DNA from: Clostridia bacterium
GTDB taxonomy: Bacteria; Bacillota; Clostridia; Oscillospirales; Acutalibacteraceae
Direction of reading: 5' to 3'
Length of the DNA: 41,925 bases
Assembly (NCBI GenBank): GCA_900766585.1
Contig: CAAFVV010000026.1
Location: 1 to 41,925, forward strand
Shown here: piece after piece, positions 8,129 to 15,375 of the stretch
Layout of the letters: the number at the start of each line of letters is the position of its first letter
Numbering within the stretch: position 1 is the stretch's first letter
The notes under the pieces: model-generated
The model's input: only the letters and a program-made list of their open reading frames with translations
Database searches by the model: none
What the model was told of the DNA's origin: nothing
Made by a program: the position numbers and the translations under genes

Positions 8129-8157
8129 TTGAACGCGGCAGGGCGTCTGTCTATAAT
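8129..8157 (+). promoter_or_regulatory. Promoter of the Gfo/Idh/MocA gene
   Basis: TTGAAC (8129-8134), a 17-base spacer and TATAAT (8152-8157) lie 56 bases upstream of the start codon, just after the preceding terminator. Confidence 0.75.
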
Positions 8158-8212
8158 AAAGGTAAAGACCGCGGGAAAGCGGTGATGCCATATCGGGAAA
8201 GGGGATACGGAA

Positions 8213-9487
8213 ATGGAAAAAATAAAGATTGGTATTTTCGGTCTGCGCCGCGGCAGGGCGCTGATCCATTGCATTCAGGTTTTGGGCGGCGAAGTGGTCG
8301 CTGTCTGCGACAGCAACGGGGCGCGCGTGCAGAAAGCGCGGGAGGTGATCGGGAGCGACGTGCCGGCATTTACCGACTTTGAGGAGTTTTTCAAGGTGGA
8401 GATGGACTGCGTGTATCTGGCGAACTATTTCACCGATCACGCTAAGGTCGCCGCGCGCTTTTTGCAAAAAGGGGTGCACGTGCTCAGCGAGTGCACCAGC
8501 AACGTAACAATGAGCGACGGCGTTTTGCTGGTGCGTGCCGCCCAAAAGAGCCGGGCGCAGTACATGCTGGCGGAAAATTATCCGTTTATGTTGTTCAACC
8601 AGGAGATGAAGAAGGTCTACGAGGGCGGCACTCTGGGCAAGGTGCTGTTTGCCGAGGGCGAATATAACCACCCATTCAGTCCCTACGACACCGACTTTAT
8701 CAGAAGTGTTCGCCCGTTTTTGGGGCATTGGCGCCACTACCTGCCTGCCACCTATTACGTGACCCACTCCCTGGCACCGCTGATGTATGCGACCGGCTCG
8801 GTTCCGAAGCGGGTGACGGCATTCCCCGTCTATGATCCGCACGGGGATGAATATGCCAGCGCCTCTTATGTGGGGGATCGCGCGGCAATCATCACCACGC
8901 TGAACGACGACGGCTCGGTGTTCCGCGTTACCGGTTGTTCAGAATTCGGAGCGCACGAAAATTCCTACCGGCTGGCTTGCGAAAACGGTCAGATTGAAAA
9001 CGTGCGCGGCACGGACGGTAAGGTCATGCTGCGGTATAACGACTGGGCAATCCCCGAGGGGCGGGAGGAGAATAATTTCTATATGCCGGAATACCACGGC
9101 CCGCACCCGGAGGAGGTCGACAGCGCCGGACACGGCGGTGGGGACTTCTTTGTGGTGGAGACCTTCTTCGACTGCCTGCGCCGAGGCAAACCGGTGCCGT
9201 TTGACGTCTACTTCTCGACCACGATGGCGAGTGTGGCGATCCTCTCCCACCGCAGCGTGATGGAGGGCGGGAAGCCGTATGACATTCCCGACTTCCATAA
9301 GGAAGAGGATCTGAAAAAGTATGAGAACGACACGGTCTCCCCCTTCCCGGATGCTGCGACGGGAAAAGCAACCTATCCCTGCTGCTCCCATCCGGATTAC
9401 CGCCCCAGTGAGGTGCAGCTCCGAAAATACCGGGAGGTACTTAAACGGGCTCCCCGGGAAAAACGTGATCCCGCTAAGGTGCTGTGA
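8213..9487 (+). CDS. Gfo/Idh/MocA family oxidoreductase
   Basis: The product is 424 residues, starting at ATG 8213 after GGGAAAGGGGATA. The N-terminal Rossmann domain has GIFGLRRGRAL (7-17), a variant of GxGxxG, and D33 after beta-2, suggesting NAD use. HVLSECTSN (89-97) stands where the family has the EKP motif; Glu is kept but Lys-Pro is not. The C-terminal part (~125-400) is the alpha/beta substrate domain with GEYNHPF and GHGGGDFF stretches. Family members oxidise or reduce sugars, inositols or hexosaminides in the cytoplasm. Its position near the large carbohydrate locus suggests a sugar substrate, but it is separately transcribed and terminated. Substrate not predictable; loss of the EKP lysine makes standard dehydrogenase activity uncertain. 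Confidence 0.88.
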   Translation: MEKIKIGIFGLRRGRALIHCIQVLGGEVVAVCDSNGARVQKAREVIGSDVPAFTDFEEFFKVEMDCVYLANYFTDHAKVAARFLQKGVHVLSECTSNVTMSDGVLLVRAAQKSRAQYMLAENYPFMLFNQEMKKVYEGGTLGKVLFAEGEYNHPFSPYDTDFIRSVRPFLGHWRHYLPATYYVTHSLAPLMYATGSVPKRVTAFPVYDPHGDEYASASYVGDRAAIITTLNDDGSVFRVTGCSEFGAHENSYRLACENGQIENVRGTDGKVMLRYNDWAIPEGREENNFYMPEYHGPHPEEVDSAGHGGGDFFVVETFFDCLRRGKPVPFDVYFSTTMASVAILSHRSVMEGGKPYDIPDFHKEEDLKKYENDTVSPFPDAATGKATYPCCSHPDYRPSEVQLRKYREVLKRAPREKRDPAKVL

Positions 9488-9515
9488 TCGCGGCGGAATA
9501 CCGTCCCATGTATCC

Positions 9516-9554
9516 AAAAGCCGTCACGGTCGATCTGACCGTGACGGCTTTTTT
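9516..9554. terminator. Bidirectional terminator between convergent genes
   Basis: AAAAGCCGTCACGGTC (9516-9531) pairs perfectly with GACCGTGACGGCTTTT (9537-9552). A-rich and T-rich flanks let it serve both the gene ending at 9487 and the AraC gene on the opposite strand. Confidence 0.9.
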
Positions 9555-9587
9555 ACGCAGGGGAAACCGGCGTTTTGCCGCGCGGGG

Positions 9588-10436
9588 TCATTTGTTCGCG
9601 GGCCTTTTGCGCTGTGTGCGCACGTCGGAGGGGAGAATGTGATAAATTTCACGGAATTTCCGAGTAAAATAGGACTTGTTGGAAAAGCCGCATTCCAGAG
9701 CGCATTCCATGATGGAGAGGGAGGTGGAGGAGATCATCTGGTACGCTTTTTCGCAGCGCATGCGGTTGAGATACACCATCAGCGAACACCCCATGATGCG
9801 GGAAAAGCACTGGCTGAAATAAGAAGGACTCAGATGGATCAGGTTGCAGATATCGGCAACGGTGATCTTCTGATTGTAGTTGGTGCGGATGTACCGCAGC
9901 ACCTGCCGCATGGAGTCGAGCTGCGGATCCGGCACGGCGTATGACTCTGAAACCTCCGGACAGCGGCTGAAACGGCCGATCAGGGCGTTGATCTCGCCGA
10001 AAACCACCGTCTGATAGCCGGGCTGTGCCTCCCTCATTTCGTTGACAATGCGCTGGACGTTTTGTCGGATCGCGTCGCTGCTGCTGATCAGAAAATCCGT
10101 GGTGGCCTCGTGCGAAAAACCGATAAAAGAGGGGTGGATCAGCAGGCAGTGATAGCGGCACAGCGGCGTCAGGTTGACCGTCCGGTGCAGCCAATAGGGA
10201 TACAGAAAGATCACATCACCCGCCTTGACATGATGCCCCTCCAGATTGACGTACAACTCGGCTTCGCCCTCGGTGAAATACAGGATCTCGATCTCCTCGT
10301 GCCAGTTGGCAAGGCCCGACTGGGCATTTTTAGCTTTGCCGACCGTGTCATAATGGTAACTGACAGGGAAATTCGACTGGCGGTATTGAATTTTCTCGCA
10401 GTTGATGATCCGGTCATTTATGTCCCGATCTCCCAT
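9588..10436 (-). CDS. AraC family transcriptional regulator
   Basis: The product is 282 residues. The start at 10436 has GAGAGGGG about nine bases upstream on the minus strand. Residues ~25-130 form an AraC-type cupin sensor (HEEIEILYFTEGEAELYV, then KAGDVIFLYPYWLHR). Residues ~175-276 form the two-helix-turn-helix DNA-binding domain: first unit ITVADICNLIHLSPSYFSQC (191-210), second unit SIMECALECGFSNKSYFTRKF (241-261), the strongest AraC signature. It is divergent from the 20 kb carbohydrate gene train and shares a 270-base promoter region with it, so it is the likely sugar-responsive regulator of that train and perhaps of itself. The inducer is unknown. Confidence 0.93.
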   Translation of the reverse strand: MGDRDINDRIINCEKIQYRQSNFPVSYHYDTVGKAKNAQSGLANWHEEIEILYFTEGEAELYVNLEGHHVKAGDVIFLYPYWLHRTVNLTPLCRYHCLLIHPSFIGFSHEATTDFLISSSDAIRQNVQRIVNEMREAQPGYQTVVFGEINALIGRFSRCPEVSESYAVPDPQLDSMRQVLRYIRTNYNQKITVADICNLIHLSPSYFSQCFSRIMGCSLMVYLNRMRCEKAYQMISSTSLSIMECALECGFSNKSYFTRKFREIYHILPSDVRTQRKRPANK

Positions 10437-10505
10437 GGCAAAGCATCCCCTCTCCAGCGGATAATTGTGTTACAGAAACGTAGTATTGGATATTGTTATG
10501 CCACT

Positions 10506-10534
10506 TTGAAACTGATATTATTATATCATAATAT
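10506..10534 (+). promoter_or_regulatory. Promoter of the carbohydrate gene train
   Basis: TTGAAA (10506-10511), a 17-base spacer and TAATAT (10529-10534) point toward the solute-binding gene, with a start near 10541 and a leader of about 165 bases in which I see no riboswitch fold. Confidence 0.6.
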
Positions 10535-10548
10535 TGAAATGAACGCAA
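10520..10548 (-). promoter_or_regulatory. Divergent promoter of the AraC regulator
   Basis: On the minus strand, TTGCGT (10548-10543) and TATAAT (10525-10520) are 17 bases apart. The element overlaps the forward promoter, so the two polymerase sites would compete. Confidence 0.55.
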
Positions 10549-10554
10549 GCGCTT
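10547..10554. promoter_or_regulatory. Palindrome AAGCGCTT, possible LacI-family or cre-like operator
   Basis: The palindrome lies just after the forward transcription start and touches the -35 box of the reverse promoter. The core AANCGNT resembles LacI/CcpA-type sites, but the outer bases fit poorly. Confidence 0.35.
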
Positions 10555-10709
10555 TTGGGTAAATCGCATGGTTTTTGACTTTTCTTGGATTTCCCAGATA
10601 ACGGGTTGTTTGAAAAGCAAACATAGAAATAGTACCCTGCGGTCCTCTCCGGGCGAATGACGCCGGGTTCGGGGATGGCGGGACAGCGCAGACGGCAAGG
10701 AGGAACAGC

Positions 10710-13514
10710 ATGGGTTGGCGGCATTTGAAAAGAACAGCGGCGCTTCTGACGGCGGGGCTGATAGTGCTCGGCGGTGTTTTCGTGCCGGCGGCAGCAGAGG
10801 AGGAGCGGGACACCGCGGTGACGGCGGTAGAGGAGGCATCGGCATCATCAGCGGATTACAGCGCGTATCAGGCGGCATCTGCCGTTAAAACGCCGGGTGC
10901 GCAGGAAATTGTGCTGTTTCAGGGAGAAAAGGGGCTCGCGGCGGGCGACAGCCTTTCACTGACAGCCTCTGTGCCGTCGGACAGCCTTTACCGGGTGACG
11001 CTGACCTATCGCAGCATCGAGAAGAAGTCCACCCAGATCGCGCTGGCCATGGATGGGGCGGTTCCGTTTTCCGAGGCTGAACGGATCGAATTTCCCACCT
11101 GGTGGGAAAACGGCACGACCGGCCGCCGGGACAATCGCGGCAACGAATTCATCCCGGAGCAGGTCATTTCCGCCGCATGGATCACCGCGGACTGCCGCGA
11201 CTACACCGGAAAATACGAGCAACCTTATCAACTGGCGCTCACGGCGGGAGACCACGTGCTCGCACTGCGCGTGACGGACGGCGCCGCAGAGCTGCAGCGG
11301 GTGGTGCTGACACCGGCGGCGGAACCGGCTGCCTACGACTCGGCAGCTGTGCAGGGCGGCGACGTGGCGGAGGTGATTCCGATCGAGGGCGAGAGCGCGT
11401 CTTTGAAATCGTCACTTTCGCTGATCCCGCTGTCGGACGACAGCAGTCCGTGCGTCAGTCCCGCCGACCCGACGGTGAGCCGGCTGAATTACATCGGCGG
11501 TGCGCACTGGTCCTCTCCAAACGATACCATCACCTGGAAGGTGAACGTCGAAAAGGCGGGCTATTACGCGCTGGGCTTTTTATACCGGCAGAGCGAGCTG
11601 CTCGGCGGTGTTTCCTACCGGCGGCTGGCGGTGGACGGGGCGGTTCCGTTTGCCGAAGCCGAAAGGATCAAATTCAAATACGGGACCTCATGGGATTACC
11701 AGACGTTTTCACAGGGGAACAAGCCGTATTATCTGTATTTTACGGCAGGGGAACACACCTTGTCGCTTTCGGTGACAGCCGGGGAGCTGAACGAGATACA
11801 TAAAGAGCTGGAGGCCACCGTCAGCCGCATGGGCGATCTCTATGTGGACATTACCATGGTGGTCGGCGAGACGGTGGACGTCAGCCGGAGCTATGAGCTG
11901 TTCAATCAGATCCCGCAGTTCAACGAACGGCTGGAGGAGATGATTGCGTCGCTGGAGTCGGTTGCGGACCGGCTGGAGAAGTGGCAGGAGAAAAAGAGCG
12001 GTTCAAACGTGTCCGTTCTGCGCAATGCGGTGGAGACCATGCGTAAGATGCACGACCGCCCGTATTCCTCTCACAAGTATAAAAACGAATTTTATTCGGC
12101 GTATACGACGCTGAGCTCCTTGATGAGCTCGCTCACGGAGATGCCTCTGGACATCGACCGGATCTTTCTGATCGGCAAGTCGGCGGCGTTTACGGCGCCC
12201 CGGGTGTCCTTTTTTGAGCGACTGTCCTTTTCCTTCCGCCGGTTCTGGCATTCTTTTGCCGAGGACTACCGGGCAGCCGGGGAAAATACCTCCGGACAGC
12301 AGCCGCTGGACATCTGGGTGTCATGGGGACGGGATCAGGCGCAGATGCTGGATGCGCTGATCCAGTCGGATTTTGTGACTGAGGAAAATATTCCCGTCAA
12401 CCTCCGGCTGGTGAACGCCAGCAGCATCCAGGCGATCCTCTCCGGCAACGGGCCGGATGTCATGCTGCAGATGTCGCATACGGAGCCGGTGAATCTCGCG
12501 ATGCGCGGTGCGCTGCTGGATCTGCGGCAGTTTGACGATTTTGAGGAAGTGACCCGGCGGTTTACGGAAAACGGGACGCTGTCCTTTGCCTACCGGGGCG
12601 GCACCTATGCCCTGCCGGATACGCTGGGCTTTTATCTGATGTTTGTGCGGACGGATATTCTGGAGGGGCTGGGGCTCAGCGTGCCGCGCACTTGGCAGGA
12701 TTTTATCCGCGTGGCGACGATCCTGCAGCACAACAACCTCCAGGTGGCGCTGCCCTATACGCAGATTGCCTCCAGCGGCACGGTGAACGTCGGCGTCGGC
12801 GGTCTGACGCTGTACCCGACGCTGCTGATGCAGAACGGGCTGGAGCTGTATACGGCGGACCGGACCGGCTGCACGCTGGCTGAGGAGGAGTCGATCCGCG
12901 TCCTGACGCAGTGGACGGACTTCTATACCAAATATAAAGTGCCGGTCACTCTGAATTTTTATAACCGGTTCCGCATCGGCAGCGTGCCGCTGGGCATTTC
13001 CGGCTACGCGACATATGTGGAGCTGGAGGCGACGGCGCCGGAGATTGCCGGTCGCTGGGAGGTCTATCCCCTTCCCGGCGTAGAGCGTGCCGACGGGACG
13101 GTGGATATCACCTGCGCCGGGTCCGGTACGGGCTGCGCCATCACCAAAACGGCGAAGGAACCGGAAAAGGCGTGGGCTTTTCTGAAATGGTGGACAAAGG
13201 CGGAGACCCAGCTTAAGTATTCCGACTCGCTGGAATCGGTGCTCGGTCCGCTGGGGCGTGTCGGCACCGCCAACGTGGAGGCGCTTCTCGGCATGGACTG
13301 GAGCGAGTCGATGCGGGACACGCTGAAGACCCAGCTTTCCGCCGTGCGGCAGATCCCGGAAATTCCCGGCGGATACTATCTGGCGCGCGGGGTGGATCAG
13401 GTGTTCTGGAACGTGGTGGAGCAAAACGCCAACCCGACAGATACCGCGCTTTCGTGGGGAGCCGTTGTGGACGGCGAGATCACCCGCAAGCTGCGGGAAT
13501 ACGCCGGCCGCTGA
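10710..13514 (+). CDS. Large carbohydrate-binding ABC importer solute-binding protein with two N-terminal lectin-like modules
   Basis: The product is 934 residues; ATG 10710 follows AAGGAGG. Residues 1-31 are a Sec signal peptide (LLTAGLIVLGGVFVPAAAEE) without a lipobox cysteine. Two beta-sandwich-like modules follow, at ~65-205 and ~225-390. They share the phrase DGAVPFxEAERIxF and resemble CBM35/CBM-like domains. A helical, possibly coiled-coil segment (~400-520; FNERLEEMIASLESVADRLE) leads to a family 1 extracellular solute-binding domain (~530-930; IWVSWGRDQAQML, GNGPDVMLQM, TWQDFIRVATIL, KEPEKAWAFLKWW). Normal binding proteins have ~430 residues, so this one is a fusion of glycan binding with transporter delivery. 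The gene is 21 bases before its permeases. The lack of a lipid anchor is odd for a Gram-positive binding protein; it may stay membrane-tethered if the signal is uncleaved. Confidence 0.85.
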   Translation: MGWRHLKRTAALLTAGLIVLGGVFVPAAAEEERDTAVTAVEEASASSADYSAYQAASAVKTPGAQEIVLFQGEKGLAAGDSLSLTASVPSDSLYRVTLTYRSIEKKSTQIALAMDGAVPFSEAERIEFPTWWENGTTGRRDNRGNEFIPEQVISAAWITADCRDYTGKYEQPYQLALTAGDHVLALRVTDGAAELQRVVLTPAAEPAAYDSAAVQGGDVAEVIPIEGESASLKSSLSLIPLSDDSSPCVSPADPTVSRLNYIGGAHWSSPNDTITWKVNVEKAGYYALGFLYRQSELLGGVSYRRLAVDGAVPFAEAERIKFKYGTSWDYQTFSQGNKPYYLYFTAGEHTLSLSVTAGELNEIHKELEATVSRMGDLYVDITMVVGETVDVSRSYELFNQIPQFNERLEEMIASLESVADRLEKWQEKKSGSNVSVLRNAVETMRKMHDRPYSSHKYKNEFYSAYTTLSSLMSSLTEMPLDIDRIFLIGKSAAFTAPRVSFFERLSFSFRRFWHSFAEDYRAAGENTSGQQPLDIWVSWGRDQAQMLDALIQSDFVTEENIPVNLRLVNASSIQAILSGNGPDVMLQMSHTEPVNLAMRGALLDLRQFDDFEEVTRRFTENGTLSFAYRGGTYALPDTLGFYLMFVRTDILEGLGLSVPRTWQDFIRVATILQHNNLQVALPYTQIASSGTVNVGVGGLTLYPTLLMQNGLELYTADRTGCTLAEEESIRVLTQWTDFYTKYKVPVTLNFYNRFRIGSVPLGISGYATYVELEATAPEIAGRWEVYPLPGVERADGTVDITCAGSGTGCAITKTAKEPEKAWAFLKWWTKAETQLKYSDSLESVLGPLGRVGTANVEALLGMDWSESMRDTLKTQLSAVRQIPEIPGGYYLARGVDQVFWNVVEQNANPTDTALSWGAVVDGEITRKLREYAGR

Positions 13515-13535
13515 GCGGAGGAGGGGGAAAATACC

Positions 13536-14447
13536 GTGACAAAGCCTCAAACAAAAACGCTGTCCCGCCGGCGTCTGGGAGATTCCGCGGCTGCCTACAT
13601 CATGCTGGTGCCGTTTATGTTTTTCTTTATCGCCTTTACGGTGATTCCGGTCGTCAGCTCCGTGGTGCTGAGCTTTTTCTCGTATGACATGGTGTCTTTG
13701 CCGCATTTTTCGGGGCTGGAGAATTATCTGCGGATGGTTTCCGGCGATGAGGTGTTTCCCAAGGCGCTGGTCAATACGCTGAAATTTTCCGTCGTGACCG
13801 GGCCGGTCAGCTATCTGCTGGCGTTTCTGCTGGCGTGGCTGATCAACGAATTCGGCAAGACGGCGCGCAGTATTCTGTCGTTTCTCTTTTATGCACCCGC
13901 GCTGGTCGGAAACGCCTATTTCATCTGGCAGATTGCCTTTTCCGGCGACAGCTACGGGTATATCAACAGCTTTCTGATCAATTTCGGATTTATCGAGTCG
14001 CCGATCAACTGGTTCCGCAATGTGAACTACAACTTCGGGATTCTGGTGTTTGTTCAGCTGTGGATGAGTATGGGTGTTTCGTTTTTGGCGGACATTGCCG
14101 GTCTGCAAAACGTCAATCCGGAGCTTTACGAGGCGGGGGCGATCGACGGCATCCGCAATCGCTGGCACGAGCTGTGGTACATCACGCTGCCGGGGATGAA
14201 GGACATCCTGCTGTTCGGCGCCGTAATGCAGATCCAGGCGAGCTTTTCCATCGGCGCGGTCATTCAGACGCTGGCGGGCTATCCCAGCGTGAACAACTCT
14301 GTCGATACGATCGTGTCGCATTTGCAGGATGTGGGCGCCGTGCGCTATGAGATGGGCTATGCCTCCGCCATATCGGTGGTGCTGTTTCTGATGATGGCGC
14401 TGGCGCGGCTGGTCGTGGGCAAGATCCTGAACGCACTGGGCCGCTGA
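13536..14447 (+). CDS. Carbohydrate ABC transporter permease (MalF/UgpA-like)
   Basis: The product is 303 residues; GTG 13536 follows GGAGGAGGGGG. Six membrane helices are expected; the first spans about residues 20-42 (IMLVPFMFFFIAFTVIPVV). The EAA loop that docks the ATPase is NPELYEAGAIDGIRNRWHEL followed by ITLP (around residues 190-213). It forms the inner-membrane channel with the permease 31 bases downstream and receives substrate from the preceding binding protein. No ATPase gene is nearby. Confidence 0.93.
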   Translation: MTKPQTKTLSRRRLGDSAAAYIMLVPFMFFFIAFTVIPVVSSVVLSFFSYDMVSLPHFSGLENYLRMVSGDEVFPKALVNTLKFSVVTGPVSYLLAFLLAWLINEFGKTARSILSFLFYAPALVGNAYFIWQIAFSGDSYGYINSFLINFGFIESPINWFRNVNYNFGILVFVQLWMSMGVSFLADIAGLQNVNPELYEAGAIDGIRNRWHELWYITLPGMKDILLFGAVMQIQASFSIGAVIQTLAGYPSVNNSVDTIVSHLQDVGAVRYEMGYASAISVVLFLMMALARLVVGKILNALGR

Positions 14448-14478
14448 GCCTGTGGGTATGACGGGAGGATAAACGGTT

Positions 14479-15342
14479 ATGCAAAAACGGGCGCAATACA
14501 GACGCTATACCCGCAGTCGGTTTGGCAATTTTGTGATTTTTACGTTTCTGACGGTCGTCGGGCTGGTCTCAGTGCTGCCGATGGTCTACTGTGTATGCAC
14601 GGCATTTAAGCCGCTGGAGGAGCTGCTGATCTTTCCGCCGCGCTTTTTCGTCAGCCGGCCCACATGGGAGAATTTCACGGCGCTTCCCACGCTGCTGGGC
14701 AATCTGCACGTGCCGCTGTCCCGGTATATTTTCAATTCGCTGTTTATTACGGGAGTTTCCACGGCTCTGCAGATTCTGGCTGCCTCTCTGGCGGCGTTCG
14801 TCTTTTCCAAGACAAACGTAAAGGGGCGCGTGGCGCTGTTTTACATCGTGCAGTTTTCTCTGCTCTACAATGGGTATACCCTTGCCATTCCGCAGTTTCT
14901 TATTTTTAACTGGACGCATATCGTGGATACCTATTGGGTGTACATTCTGCCCGCCATCCCCTCTTCCATGGGAGTATTTCTGATGAAGCAGTATATGGAC
15001 TCCAGCATCCCCGGCACCCTGATCGAGGCGGCGAAGATCGACGGGGCGTCGCTGTTTAGGATCTACGGGTCGCTGATCATGCCGATCTCCAAGCCGGCAT
15101 GGATGACGCTGCTCCTGTTCTCGTTCCAGAGCATGTGGTCGGCGGTGCCGTCCGGCACGGTGTACAGCGAAAGCCTCAAAACGCTGCCGTATGTGATGTC
15201 GTCGATCTCGTCGGGCGGTACCGCACGGGCGGGCAGCGCCATGGCGGTTACGGTGATGCTGATGATCCCGCCCATTTTGGTGTATTTTATCTCGCAGAGC
15301 AATGTCATGGAGACGATGAGCACGGCGGGCATGAAGGGCTGA
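14479..15342 (+). CDS. Carbohydrate ABC transporter permease (MalG/UgpE-like)
   Basis: The product is 287 residues; ATG 14479 follows GGGAGG. The N-terminal helix (FVIFTFLTVVGLVSVLPMVY), AFKPLEELLIFPP and FNSLFITGVSTALQI are typical of the MalG class. The EAA loop is IPGTLIEAAKIDGASLFRIY followed by LIMP (about residues 175-200). It partners the permease at 13536. The downstream gap to the next gene is 33 bases. Confidence 0.93.
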   Translation: MQKRAQYRRYTRSRFGNFVIFTFLTVVGLVSVLPMVYCVCTAFKPLEELLIFPPRFFVSRPTWENFTALPTLLGNLHVPLSRYIFNSLFITGVSTALQILAASLAAFVFSKTNVKGRVALFYIVQFSLLYNGYTLAIPQFLIFNWTHIVDTYWVYILPAIPSSMGVFLMKQYMDSSIPGTLIEAAKIDGASLFRIYGSLIMPISKPAWMTLLLFSFQSMWSAVPSGTVYSESLKTLPYVMSSISSGGTARAGSAMAVTVMLMIPPILVYFISQSNVMETMSTAGMKG

Positions 15343-15375
15343 CACTTCCGTCTGACGCAAGGAGAGTGAACCAGG

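Noticed and set aside
6971..8842. Long open frame on the minus strand across the nucleoside-hydrolase and oxidoreductase genes
   Set aside because: It spans two well-supported plus-strand genes, a terminator and a promoter, has His/Arg-rich composition typical of a GC-rich shadow frame, and shows no recognisable motif. The same holds for other long minus-strand frames, for example 14569-17346 and 17364-19001.
10535..10709. Possible riboswitch in the leader of the carbohydrate gene train
   Set aside because: The 165-base leader has no recognisable conserved riboswitch core and no terminator/antiterminator pair.
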